NCBI RefSeq assembly: GCF_011299575.1
Contig: NZ_CP049863.1
Location: forward strand, 2,790,001 to 2,854,000
Source: Leucobacter viscericola
GTDB taxonomy: Bacteria; Actinomycetota; Actinomycetes; Actinomycetales; Microbacteriaceae
Reading direction: 5' to 3'
Length of the DNA: 64,000 nt
The position numbers and the translations under genes are program-made. The first letter of the stretch is position 1. Each line of letters begins with the position of its first letter. The notes under the pieces are model-generated. The model saw nothing but the letters and a program-made list of their open reading frames with translations, searched no databases and was not told the DNA's origin. Below, piece by piece: positions 22,136-30,815 of the stretch.

Positions 22136-25100
22136 ATGGGGGAGCGTATCGCTCACAAGGGTTCTGCATTGCGACGAGTAATGGCGGTGCTTATGGTGCT
22201 GCTGGTCTTCGGGTTTGCAAGCAACGTTACGGTGACTCGCGCGTCCGCGGTTTCCGGAAGCATTCAGAACCCGCAGATTCGAATCGTGAATGACGGTACA
22301 AGTGAGGTGACCGGTGACACTTCAGATCACGACGGCTTGCTCGCACTTGGAAACCGAGTCGTCTTTCAGTGGGAGGTGACACTCCTCGCTGTTGAAGACG
22401 GTGTGCTCACCCAAACCCTTCCGGTCGGACTGACCTGGGACGAGGCTTCGCTTACGCTCGCCGGGGTCAACAACCAGTCCGGGCAGAACGGTTTTGTCTC
22501 CTCCTATGTGCTCAGCGATGAGGGGCGCACACTCACCGTAAAGATTGCGACAGCTCCTGGTGCCCCCGGTTCGCAATACGTTGAGTTTACCGGGATCACT
22601 GCGCTAGTTGATCGCGCGACCGCGTCTGTCGGGGACGTGTATGCCCCCACGCTCAGCGTGACCGATGGGCTTGGAACCAACGTGATTGCTGCCTCGGGAA
22701 CGCCAGCTCAGGTTGAGATTGTCGGCCAGGTGCGTGGCAACCTGTCAAAAGTTGGCAGAACCATCAACCCCGGTGTCGCGGAGACACATGATTTTGGAGC
22801 CGGTGAGGTGCCCGCCGTGCGCCACACCTTTGGTGTTGTGCTCGAAAAGAGTGTGCTCCCCGGCGATCGTATGTTCGAGTGGCAGGGGCCGATTCGTGTT
22901 GCCGACACCTTCACCCTCACCAAAAACGGTGCGCCTGCGATGTCGAGCAATCAGGCGGTTGCGATCGACGGCACTTCCGGGAGCGGCCTGACTGCGACTC
23001 TCGAAAACGTCAACGCGGCAAACGGTACCTTCGAGGTTGTCTTCGACAACATCCCCGCGGGCGATGACCCAATGTACGCGAACGTTTCCGTGTGGATCCC
23101 GAGCGCCCAGGTTCCCAATCTTTCGGCGGGAGAACTCCCCATCGTCATGGAGAACACTGTCTCCAAACCCGCGGGTGCCCAGTGGCGCACGACCGATGGG
23201 GCAGAGATTGTCGACGCGAATGCAGGCGACAACACACAGATCCGTAACTATGGCATTCAAAACTCGGTGTCGGGTAGCCCGTTCTACAGCCAAGAACTGC
23301 GGTCTGTTCCCGGTCGTGTTGTGCTGAGCAGTTCAGGCGTGTACACCGGCACAAACTACACCACCGACGGACAGTTTCGCCCCGCTGGCACGCGCGCCTC
23401 AGACGGCACGATCTGGACGGCGGTCCCCTCAACCAATGTCAACATGTTCGAGTTTTGGGATCCGGCCGTTTCGGAACTCAAGAACTCAGGAAGCGTGTAT
23501 TCGGGCAACAATCTTCTCGTTGAAAATGTCGATTATCGGGTGTACTACTCCACCTCTGCCGGCCCGGGGTTTGGTGGTCCGACGAATCCGCTGACAATGC
23601 CCTGGACCCTGAAGTCGGATTACACGGGTGATCTCGCTGACGTTGCGAGTTTGCGCGTGGAATACATCGGCAACGGAGGAGTGTACGAGCCTGCTCCAAG
23701 CGCCGCGCGCGACACCCACAACCTCAAGATCTCCCCGCAGTTCGAGGTGGTCAGAGGGTTACCGAACCCGAACGACCCGGCTGACCTCGGTCGGGTGCTG
23801 CACCGCGGGCAGGTCCTAGCAAACTTGCAGACCACACCCCCAACGAATTACAACCAGGGCATACTGGGTGAGCTTTTTGTTCGGGCCGGAGACGCGTCTG
23901 TTACAAAAACCGGAGTCGCGCTCAATGCGGCGGGCGAGGTGCAACTGCCAGCAACCGAGTTCATCAGCGCTGGGCAGGGTGTGCGATACACGATCACCCC
24001 GCAGCTCAAAGGGCTCAAGGTGAACCCCTCAGATTCGTCATCGCTGGTGATTCCAAACGTTCGCGTAACGGACTGCCTACCAGCGAATGTGCTGACCTCC
24101 GGTCTTGATTTTTCGAGGGTAGATCACAAGGTATGGGGAATTACCGTCACCCCTAACGCCTGCGGCTCGGGGGCAAGAACGCAGATTGTGTTCGAGTACC
24201 TGCCAGAGGCACGTTACGCTGACGATCTTGCGCCGATCAGTTTCGACGCAAGAACCTCGAAGATCGCTCCGAACGGCAACGTGTTTGACAACCTGGCTGA
24301 GCTACAAGCAGACGGCATCTTCGGAACAACCGGAGGGGCGGCTGCAACGGGCACGGCGAGGATGTACGCGTCGCAGCCGAGCGTCACCGCGTACGAGAAG
24401 TTCACTGACACACCACGTGTTTTGCGCGGTGGAGAAACGAACTACCGCATTAACTGGTTCAACTTTCTCTCCTCTGACCGGGCAAATAGTTACTTTGTTG
24501 ATGTGCTTCCCTTCAACGGAGATACACGCGGCACCGTGTTGAACGGTGAGGCTTCCCTGGTCGGGGCCTCGGTCGTCGCGGATGCGGCTGTCGGCGCAAC
24601 ACTGCAGCTCACCACAGACAGTGCGATCCGGCTCCCCGGAGCCGCCGAAGCGCCAGCCTCGAGTGTCGCTTGGGTTGACTACGCAGCCGCAACTCCAGCA
24701 GAGATCGCTCAGGCCAAGGCCCTGCGCGTTCATCTGCAAAACTTCGTCGCGGGTGCGACGAGCGTGGGGTCGCTTAATATGACGTTGACGACCCCCGATG
24801 CTCACGGTGGTGACGTGCTCATGAACACCACCAACGGTCTGCTTTCCGTGGGGCAACCCGACCAGGTCAAACTCGACGAGGCCAAACCAGTGGCTGTCGA
24901 CATCGTGGCCTCGAGCATCTCGGGTGAGCTCTGGGAAGACGTCAACGGAAATGGCACGCGCGAGGCCGGTGAGCCCGCCATTGAGGGCACGACTGTGCAG
25001 CTGACCCGCGGTGGCACCACCGTGGCCTCCGCAACGACCGATGCGAATGGCATCTATCGATTCGCAGATCTCGACCCCGGAGAGTACCGCGTTGTGGTTG

Positions 25101-26485
25101 ACACAGCCACGCTTCCCGCCACAACCGGAAACTGGGTCAACACTGCTAGCCCGGCTGGCGGATCGAACAGCGAATCGGGATTGATAACCGTGGGCGAAGG
25201 CGAGGATCTGGCAGACCAAAACTTCGGGTTCCGCAACAACGTTCCCGCCGTGAAGCTTGAGAAGCAGGGGGTGGTGCCAGCAGAACTTCGTGCGGGTGAG
25301 CCCATCACATGGACCTTCACCGTCACCAACACCGGCAACATGGATCTTTCGAACATCGAAGTGGCCGACCAGTTTCCTGGCATGAGCAGTATCGCGTTTG
25401 GATCCTGGCCGACCGCCACGAAGGACTTGCTTGAGCCAGGCCAGAGTGTCACTGCGACCGCTACCTCTCCGCTCACCCAGGCGCAGCTTGACGGTGCCAT
25501 GGTTGAGAATGAGGCGAGGGTCGCAGCAGTTTCGTCTGACGCGGTTGACGTCGCCGATACCGCGGCCGCGACGGTTGTGTTGCCGCGCGCGGCAACACTC
25601 GATCTCGTAAAGACGGTTTCGTTGGCAAGTGGAGCTGAGCCATCTTCGGCCAAGGCTGGCGACACACTGAACTACGCGTTCAAAGTGACGAACAACGGTA
25701 ACGTGACGCTCTCGAACGTGGAGCTCAAGGACCAGCTTGAAGGGCTTTCAACTGTTGAGTTTGGTGCCTGGCCGAACCCCGCTACCCCCGGAGTGCTGAA
25801 GCCGGGCGAGACCGTAACTGCGACGGCAACCCTCAAGCTGAGCCAGGATCACATTGAAGCGGGCAGCGTGAGTAACACTGCGTCAGCGAGTGGTGAGCTA
25901 CCGCTGCTGCCCACCGAAACCGAACCCCAGCAGGCAACCGACACCGCGACTGCCGTGATGGATTTCACGCCCAGCCCCGCGATTCAGCTGCAGAAATCGG
26001 CTCACCTCAGTTCTGGCGCATCGGGCGTCGGTGACAGCATTAGATATGACTTTGTGCTGACGAATACTGGAAGTGCCGAGCTCAAGGGGGTGGCCCTGGC
26101 GGACAAGCTCGCCGGGTTGTCAGCCGTAAAGTTCGGGGAGTGGCCTGATGCGAAGGCTTCGGGGCGACTGGCTCCCGGAGAAAGCGTCACCGCAACCGCC
26201 AAGCTCACCATCACCCAGGCGCATGTTGATGCCGGTGGAGTGTCGAACACGGCGAGTGCTCGGGGAGCAACTCGTAAGGGCGTTGAGGTCTCGGCGGAGG
26301 ACACCGCCAAAGTAGTTCTCACGAAGGTACCGGGTCTGACTCCCGGAGGCGTTGATCCCGAGTCCCTCGATGGCCTGGAGAACACCGGAGCGAAAGGCCA
26401 GCTCGGTCTCGCGCTCGCGGCGATGGTGCTCCTCATCGCTGGTGGCAGTGTGTACCTTCGTGCGCGAAAGCGTCGTCGCGCGTAG
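22136..26485 (+). CDS. Giant sortase-type surface protein with SdrD-B and DUF11 domains
   Basis: 1449 residues. A signal peptide (about 15-38) follows ATG 22136, which has GGGAG nine bases ahead. Residues about 50-920 are long beta-rich adhesin modules of low similarity to anything I can name. About 926-1030 is an SdrD_B/prealbumin-like domain (SGELWEDVNGNGTREAG). Three DUF11/DUF7507-type repeats follow (about 1035-1150, 1155-1275, 1280-1395), each with FTVTNTGNMDLSN-like strands. The C-terminus has LENTG (about 1413-1417), a TM helix and RARKRRR: a variant LPxTG sorting signal. It would be linked to peptidoglycan by a sortase not encoded here. A strong terminator follows. A 7-bp hairpin (22088-22109) precedes the ribosome binding site. 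Confidence 0.85.
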   Translation: MGERIAHKGSALRRVMAVLMVLLVFGFASNVTVTRASAVSGSIQNPQIRIVNDGTSEVTGDTSDHDGLLALGNRVVFQWEVTLLAVEDGVLTQTLPVGLTWDEASLTLAGVNNQSGQNGFVSSYVLSDEGRTLTVKIATAPGAPGSQYVEFTGITALVDRATASVGDVYAPTLSVTDGLGTNVIAASGTPAQVEIVGQVRGNLSKVGRTINPGVAETHDFGAGEVPAVRHTFGVVLEKSVLPGDRMFEWQGPIRVADTFTLTKNGAPAMSSNQAVAIDGTSGSGLTATLENVNAANGTFEVVFDNIPAGDDPMYANVSVWIPSAQVPNLSAGELPIVMENTVSKPAGAQWRTTDGAEIVDANAGDNTQIRNYGIQNSVSGSPFYSQELRSVPGRVVLSSSGVYTGTNYTTDGQFRPAGTRASDGTIWTAVPSTNVNMFEFWDPAVSELKNSGSVYSGNNLLVENVDYRVYYSTSAGPGFGGPTNPLTMPWTLKSDYTGDLADVASLRVEYIGNGGVYEPAPSAARDTHNLKISPQFEVVRGLPNPNDPADLGRVLHRGQVLANLQTTPPTNYNQGILGELFVRAGDASVTKTGVALNAAGEVQLPATEFISAGQGVRYTITPQLKGLKVNPSDSSSLVIPNVRVTDCLPANVLTSGLDFSRVDHKVWGITVTPNACGSGARTQIVFEYLPEARYADDLAPISFDARTSKIAPNGNVFDNLAELQADGIFGTTGGAAATGTARMYASQPSVTAYEKFTDTPRVLRGGETNYRINWFNFLSSDRANSYFVDVLPFNGDTRGTVLNGEASLVGASVVADAAVGATLQLTTDSAIRLPGAAEAPASSVAWVDYAAATPAEIAQAKALRVHLQNFVAGATSVGSLNMTLTTPDAHGGDVLMNTTNGLLSVGQPDQVKLDEAKPVAVDIVASSISGELWEDVNGNGTREAGEPAIEGTTVQLTRGGTTVASATTDANGIYRFADLDPGEYRVVVDTATLPATTGNWVNTASPAGGSNSESGLITVGEGEDLADQNFGFRNNVPAVKLEKQGVVPAELRAGEPITWTFTVTNTGNMDLSNIEVADQFPGMSSIAFGSWPTATKDLLEPGQSVTATATSPLTQAQLDGAMVENEARVAAVSSDAVDVADTAAATVVLPRAATLDLVKTVSLASGAEPSSAKAGDTLNYAFKVTNNGNVTLSNVELKDQLEGLSTVEFGAWPNPATPGVLKPGETVTATATLKLSQDHIEAGSVSNTASASGELPLLPTETEPQQATDTATAVMDFTPSPAIQLQKSAHLSSGASGVGDSIRYDFVLTNTGSAELKGVALADKLAGLSAVKFGEWPDAKASGRLAPGESVTATAKLTITQAHVDAGGVSNTASARGATRKGVEVSAEDTAKVVLTKVPGLTPGGVDPESLDGLENTGAKGQLGLALAAMVLLIAGGSVYLRARKRRRA

Positions 26486-26502
26486 CCCCGCCTAAAAGGA
26501 TG

Positions 26503-26544
26503 AACCGCCCCGCGCTGCACACAGCCAGCTCGGGGCGGTTTCGT
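26503..26544. terminator. Strong rho-independent type terminator
   Basis: AACCGCCCCG (26503-26512) pairs with CGGGGCGGTT (26531-26540), followed by TCGTCC on the plus strand. It lies between the surface-protein gene and the convergent NUDIX gene and can serve both. Confidence 0.8.
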
Positions 26545-26545
26545 C

Positions 26546-27232
26546 CTAGCGACGCAACTGAAACTCGCGCTTCTTATCCCAGGGAAGCTCCCACTGCAGC
26601 TCTCTGAAAAGCGAGGAGAGCAGGATCCCGGTAAAGCCCCACACGAGATGCCCGCCGAAGCGGGGACCGAGCTGAAACGCTGGCCCCCTGAAGGTCGTGG
26701 AGCCGCTGCGAAGCACCGAGGTGCCGCGGGCAGCCGGATCCAGTAGTTCAGCAACCGGCGCACGGAACACTTCTACCGACTCGCTGGCATCGGCGGCTAT
26801 CTGGCTGGGTCGGGTCCACCAGCCAACAACTGGCGTGACGAGGTTATTGCTGACGGGAATGTGTACTTCTGGCAGCATCCCGAGCACCTCAACCCCGCTG
26901 GGGTCGAGGTGGGTCTCTTCCTCAGCCTCGCGAAGCGCGGTCATCGTGAGATCGCGATCCTGTGGCTCAACTCCGCCACCGGGGAATGCGATCTCGCCGG
27001 GGTGGTGGCGGAGTGCGTTCGAGCGGCGAATCAGTAGCACGTCGAGCTCGGGTGGCACAGAGCTGACCGACTCCGTCGCGGGTGTGCGGTCAAGCGCACC
27101 AAAGAGAATCAGAACCGAGGATCGCCGGGTCGGGCGATCGGTGAGGTGCCCCTGCGGCCGGTAGTCGAAATCGACGTCCCGCTGCATGAGCTCGCGGAGA
27201 TCCCGCTGCACCTGCTCCACCGTCGACGACAT
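26546..27232 (-). CDS. NUDIX hydrolase (CoA pyrophosphatase-type)
   Basis: About 228 residues from ATG 27232; a TTG seven codons upstream is possible. The Nudix box is GGGVEPQDRDLTMTALREAEEET (described by position: about 88-110), with the catalytic REAEEE helix. The upstream LLIRRSNALRHHPGEIAFPGG resembles the UPF0035 motif of CoA diphosphatases (LLTxRS...H.GE..FPGG). It likely cleaves coenzyme A or a related dinucleotide. It lies upstream of the carboxylase epsilon gene on the opposite side of a short gap; no operon is evident. Confidence 0.85.
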   Translation of the reverse strand: MSSTVEQVQRDLRELMQRDVDFDYRPQGHLTDRPTRRSSVLILFGALDRTPATESVSSVPPELDVLLIRRSNALRHHPGEIAFPGGGVEPQDRDLTMTALREAEEETHLDPSGVEVLGMLPEVHIPVSNNLVTPVVGWWTRPSQIAADASESVEVFRAPVAELLDPAARGTSVLRSGSTTFRGPAFQLGPRFGGHLVWGFTGILLSSLFRELQWELPWDKKREFQLRR

Positions 27233-27294
27233 ACCGGCTAGCCTAACGCTCAACGCGCGGTATTGAGCGAGGTGTTCGCCGCTGGCGGGAAGAG

Positions 27295-27570
27295 CTAGCC
27301 GTCTGCGAGCAGCTCGCCGATCCCCTCGGGCACACGCTGCGATCTGGCCCAGGGTTCGCGGTCGCGCCTTGCAACTCGCTTCACACGCTGCGTCTCTTCA
27401 GTGCGCACCTGAGTCAGCACGGCGATAGCCGCGGCTCGCTCCTCGGCACTCACACCGCGGGTGACAAAGTGAATGTCGTCACCGGTGAGGGCCGTGTCGA
27501 CCTCACCCACTTCTTCGCGCTTTGCTGCGTCGCGCGCGGCTGCATCGGGCGGTAGGAAGCCGTGTTTCAC
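27295..27570 (-). CDS. Acyl-CoA carboxylase epsilon-like subunit
   Basis: 91 residues. The segment FVTRGVSAEERAAAIAVLTQV is the typical VxxGxxxxEELAAL motif of small epsilon subunits of actinobacterial acyl-CoA carboxylases, here followed by a basic region ending REPWARSQR. It is 44 bases downstream of the beta-subunit gene and in the same direction. The epsilon subunit stabilises the alpha-beta complex. The start may be a later GTG/ATG; the first 20 residues are not conserved in kind. Confidence 0.75.
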   Translation of the reverse strand: MKHGFLPPDAAARDAAKREEVGEVDTALTGDDIHFVTRGVSAEERAAAIAVLTQVRTEETQRVKRVARRDREPWARSQRVPEGIGELLADG

Positions 27571-27614
27571 TGTGTTGCCGATCTGTCTCTTGAACTGAGG
27601 GGAGGATCCCGCGC

Positions 27615-29225
27615 TTACAGCGGGATATTTCCGTGCTTCTTGGCGGGCAGCTCGGTGCGCTTGCCGCGCAGACCGCGCAGCGCCTTGATGACCGCGAGGC
27701 GAGTACCAGCGGGCTCAAGCACGTTGTCGAGTTCACCGCGCTCGGCCGCGAGGAACGGCGAGGTGACGTCTGCCGTGTACTTCGCCGTGAGCTCGGCGCG
27801 CAGGGCATCAACATCTTCCCCGGCCGCTGCCGCCGCAGCGAGCTCCTTGCGGTAGAGAATATTCACGGCGCCGGCGCCGCCCATAACGGCGATCTCGGCG
27901 GTGGGCCACGCGATGTTAATGTCGGCGCCCATCTCCTTTGAGCCCATCACGATGTACGCGCCGCCATAAGCCTTGCGCGTGATGATCGTGACGAGTGGCA
28001 CGGTGGCCTCGGCGTAGGCGTAGAGCAGCTTCGCGCCGCGGCGAATGACTCCCTGGAACTCCTGGTCGGTGCCGGGCAGGTAGCCGGGAACGTCGACGAG
28101 GGTCAGAATCGGAATCGAGAACGCGTCGCAGAACCGCACAAAGCGGGCAGCCTTTTCGCTCGCGTCGATGTTGAGTGTGCCCGCCATCTGGTTCGGCTGG
28201 TTCGCCACGATACCGACGGTGCGGCCCTCAACTCGGCCAAAACCGATGAGCATGTTCGGGGCGAACAGCGGCTGAACCTCGAGGAAGTCGCCAGCGTCGA
28301 GGATCGCCTCGATCGCGACCTTCATGTCGTACGGCTGGTTCGCGCTGTCAGGAATAAGCGTGTTCAAGCGGCGGTCCGCCGCTGTGATCTCGAGCGCGGT
28401 GTCGCTGTCGTAGACCGGCAGCTCCGACATGTTGTTGTCGGGCAGGAAGCTGATGAGCGACCGCGCGTAGTCGAGTGCGTCGTGCTCGTCGCTCGCGAGG
28501 TAGTGCGATACACCGCTCGTTTTGTTGTGCGTGAGCGCACCGCCGAGCTCTTCGAAGCCAACCTCTTCGCCGGTGACGGTCTTGATGACGTCGGGGCCGG
28601 TCACAAACATGTGGCTCGTTTTGTCGACCATAATCACGAAGTCGGTGAGGGCGGGGGAGTAGACCGCGCCGCCAGCTGACGGGCCCATCACGATCGAGAT
28701 CTGGGGGATGACACCAGAAGACATGGTGTTGAGGCGGAAGATCTTGGCGTAGTTCGAGAGCGCAACCACACCCTCCTGGATGCGAGCGCCACCCGAGTCG
28801 AGAATGCCGAGGATCGGAGCGCCGGTCTTGAGCGCAAACTCCATGGCCTTTACGATCTTCTCACCGGCAACCTCACCGAGTGAACCACCGAAGGTGGTGA
28901 AGTCTTGTGAGTAGACGACGACCTGGCGTCCGTCGATGGTGCCAGCGCCCGTGACAACCGCGTCGCCGAAGGGGCGGCTGTTCTCCATACCGAAGCCCTG
29001 GGTGCGGTGCTTGACGTACTTGTCGAACTCAACGAACGACCCCGGATCAAGCAGTGCGGTGATCCGCTCGCGCGCAGTCATCTTGCCGCGCGGGTGCTGC
29101 TTCGCGGCGGCAGCGGCGTCGCGGTCGCCCACGGCCTCCTGGTACTTGCGGCGATGGTCTGCGATGCGGCCCGCCGTGGTTTGAAGATCCGCGGTCTCGG
29201 GAGTGATGGTGTTGTCTGCAGTCAC
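27615..29225 (-). CDS. Acyl-CoA carboxylase beta subunit (carboxyltransferase)
   Basis: About 536 residues from GTG 29225; a longer frame to 29276 has no support. Two crotonase-type domains: N-terminal with [18 protein letters not shown] and [29 protein letters not shown]-terminal with [21 protein letters not shown] and [15 protein letters not shown]. Both oxyanion-hole glycine pairs ([16 protein letters not shown]) are visible. It carboxylates acetyl-CoA or propionyl-CoA with a biotin-carrying alpha subunit that lies outside the window. birA is found 6.4 kb to the right. Confidence 0.92.
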   Translation of the reverse strand: MTADNTITPETADLQTTAGRIADHRRKYQEAVGDRDAAAAAKQHPRGKMTARERITALLDPGSFVEFDKYVKHRTQGFGMENSRPFGDAVVTGAGTIDGRQVVVYSQDFTTFGGSLGEVAGEKIVKAMEFALKTGAPILGILDSGGARIQEGVVALSNYAKIFRLNTMSSGVIPQISIVMGPSAGGAVYSPALTDFVIMVDKTSHMFVTGPDVIKTVTGEEVGFEELGGALTHNKTSGVSHYLASDEHDALDYARSLISFLPDNNMSELPVYDSDTALEITAADRRLNTLIPDSANQPYDMKVAIEAILDAGDFLEVQPLFAPNMLIGFGRVEGRTVGIVANQPNQMAGTLNIDASEKAARFVRFCDAFSIPILTLVDVPGYLPGTDQEFQGVIRRGAKLLYAYAEATVPLVTIITRKAYGGAYIVMGSKEMGADINIAWPTAEIAVMGGAGAVNILYRKELAAAAAAGEDVDALRAELTAKYTADVTSPFLAAERGELDNVLEPAGTRLAVIKALRGLRGKRTELPAKKHGNIPL

Positions 29226-29411
29226 GCGCTCTAGCCTAGCGTGGCACTCACCGCTCCAGCAGGAGAGACCCTCCAATGACTTCGAGTTTTTGTAGGAGAA
29301 ACACGACGAAGGCTTTTTTGCCCCGCTGGCCCCTGGATTTCACCAGAAATGGCGAGAAACTCAGGTAGCGCGGTTAGAATTTAGTGGGGGAATTAAAGAG
29401 GGGAATTCGGG

Positions 29412-30746
29412 TTGACGATTGACAACCGAAGCGTTCTGACAGGTGCCGTCGTAGAGACTGATGAGTTTGACGAACCCAACTCATCTGTTCAAGAAAATTC
29501 CAGGTTTACCGACAAGGCTTCAGACCTTGAGCTATTGCGTGCCGTGCGTGAGCACGACCCCCATGCCTATGGTGAACTGTATCGACGGCACGTTGATGCC
29601 GCGAGAGCGGCCGCTTTCCGCATCGCACCGGATCTCGGAGTTGATGATCTGGTCGCCGAGTCCTTTACCCGGATTATCCAGGCGATTCATCGCGGCAAGG
29701 GACCAACCGAATCGTTCCGGCCGTATCTCTACAGTGTCATTCGTTCCGTCGTGGCTGAAGCACTGCGCAAGCGCTCGCCAATGCTTGGTGACATGGAAGA
29801 GATTGCCGATACCGAGACTCCTCTTGATCGAGAGACCCAGAATTTTGAGCACGTAGTGCTCGCTCGTGCCTTCGCGAAGCTTCCTGAACGGTGGCAGCGT
29901 GTGCTCTGGCACACGGAGGTTGAGGGCCTGCCGCCCCGAGAGGTTGCGAAGATCCTCGGAGAGAATCCCCGCGTGATTTCTCAGCTGGTGTTTCGTGCCA
30001 AAAGAGGACTCCGCGAAGCGTGGGTGTTTGAACATATTGACACCGCAGGCATGCCGTCTGATTGCCAGGCAGTAGTCAAACGGCTTGAGAAGTTTGGGCA
30101 GAATGAGCTGAGTGCAGGGAAAGCTGACGAAGTCGCGCGGCACCTTGCCTGGTGCCGATCCTGTCAGAGTTCGCTTGAAGAGCTCAAGTACGTCTCATCG
30201 CACATGGGTCGTGGCCTCAGCGCGGTCCTGCTGCTCGGTGGGGGTCTAGGAGTGGTCGTGTCTTCGAATGCGGCGGCTCCCTCAGGGGCCATCGGAGCGG
30301 CGGCGGGATCGAGTTCGAGTGTTCTCGGCAAGGTTCTCGTGGGAGCCGCGATCCTAGCTGGAATCACCGCTGTTCCCGTAGCGATGCTGATGAATGCAAC
30401 GGAGCACACCTCGAAGCCGATCGCAAAGTCGGAGAGCGCTGAAACCGCAACACCTGCCCTTCTCGAGACCCCCGTTACAAAGACTTCCGAGAAGGCTGCT
30501 CCCGCGAAAGAGCCCGAATCGATGCCAGAGCCGGTCGCTGCGGCGGCACCCACCGATGTGCAGGTCGACACGTCAACGCCACCGGTTACTTCAAATGATG
30601 GTGGTGATCCTCCGCCAAAAGATCCAAACCCGCCTGCTACTGAGACCGACGACGACGACACATGGACGCCGCCAAACTATCCAACGGTGGTGAGTCCCCC
30701 CGACGACCTAGGCTCATCGAGCCCGACACCCGACTCGTTTGAATAG
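29412..30746 (+). CDS. ECF sigma factor fused to a membrane-spanning zinc-finger anti-sigma region
   Basis: 444 residues, TTG start at 29412 with AGAGGGGAA ahead. Region 2 (PDLGVDDLVAESFTRIIQAI, about 75-94) and region 4 (LPERWQRVLWHTEVEGLPPREVAKIL, about 158-183) are complete. Then comes a zinc-finger-like HLAWCRSCQ (about 240-248; H-x3-C-x2-C), the anti-sigma ZAS signature. Two TM segments (about 265-285 and 310-330) and a Pro/Thr/Glu-rich tail of about 110 residues, probably extracellular, complete it. The protein would be membrane-bound until released. Neighbouring giant surface-protein gene is convergent and a likely target. Confidence 0.88.
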   Translation: MTIDNRSVLTGAVVETDEFDEPNSSVQENSRFTDKASDLELLRAVREHDPHAYGELYRRHVDAARAAAFRIAPDLGVDDLVAESFTRIIQAIHRGKGPTESFRPYLYSVIRSVVAEALRKRSPMLGDMEEIADTETPLDRETQNFEHVVLARAFAKLPERWQRVLWHTEVEGLPPREVAKILGENPRVISQLVFRAKRGLREAWVFEHIDTAGMPSDCQAVVKRLEKFGQNELSAGKADEVARHLAWCRSCQSSLEELKYVSSHMGRGLSAVLLLGGGLGVVVSSNAAAPSGAIGAAAGSSSSVLGKVLVGAAILAGITAVPVAMLMNATEHTSKPIAKSESAETATPALLETPVTKTSEKAAPAKEPESMPEPVAAAAPTDVQVDTSTPPVTSNDGGDPPPKDPNPPATETDDDDTWTPPNYPTVVSPPDDLGSSSPTPDSFE

Positions 30747-30755
30747 TGAGAACGA

Positions 30756-30800
30756 CAAAGCCCCGTGTCACCCTTCTTGGAAAGGTGACACGGGGCTTTG
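30756..30800. terminator. Bidirectional terminator
   Basis: CAAAGCCCCGTGTCACC (from 30756) pairs with GGTGACACGGGGCTTTG (to 30800), a 17-bp stem with runs of T on both strands at its ends. It separates the fused sigma gene and the convergent giant surface-protein gene. Confidence 0.9.
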
Positions 30801-30815
30801 AGCTTTAGCGATCCG

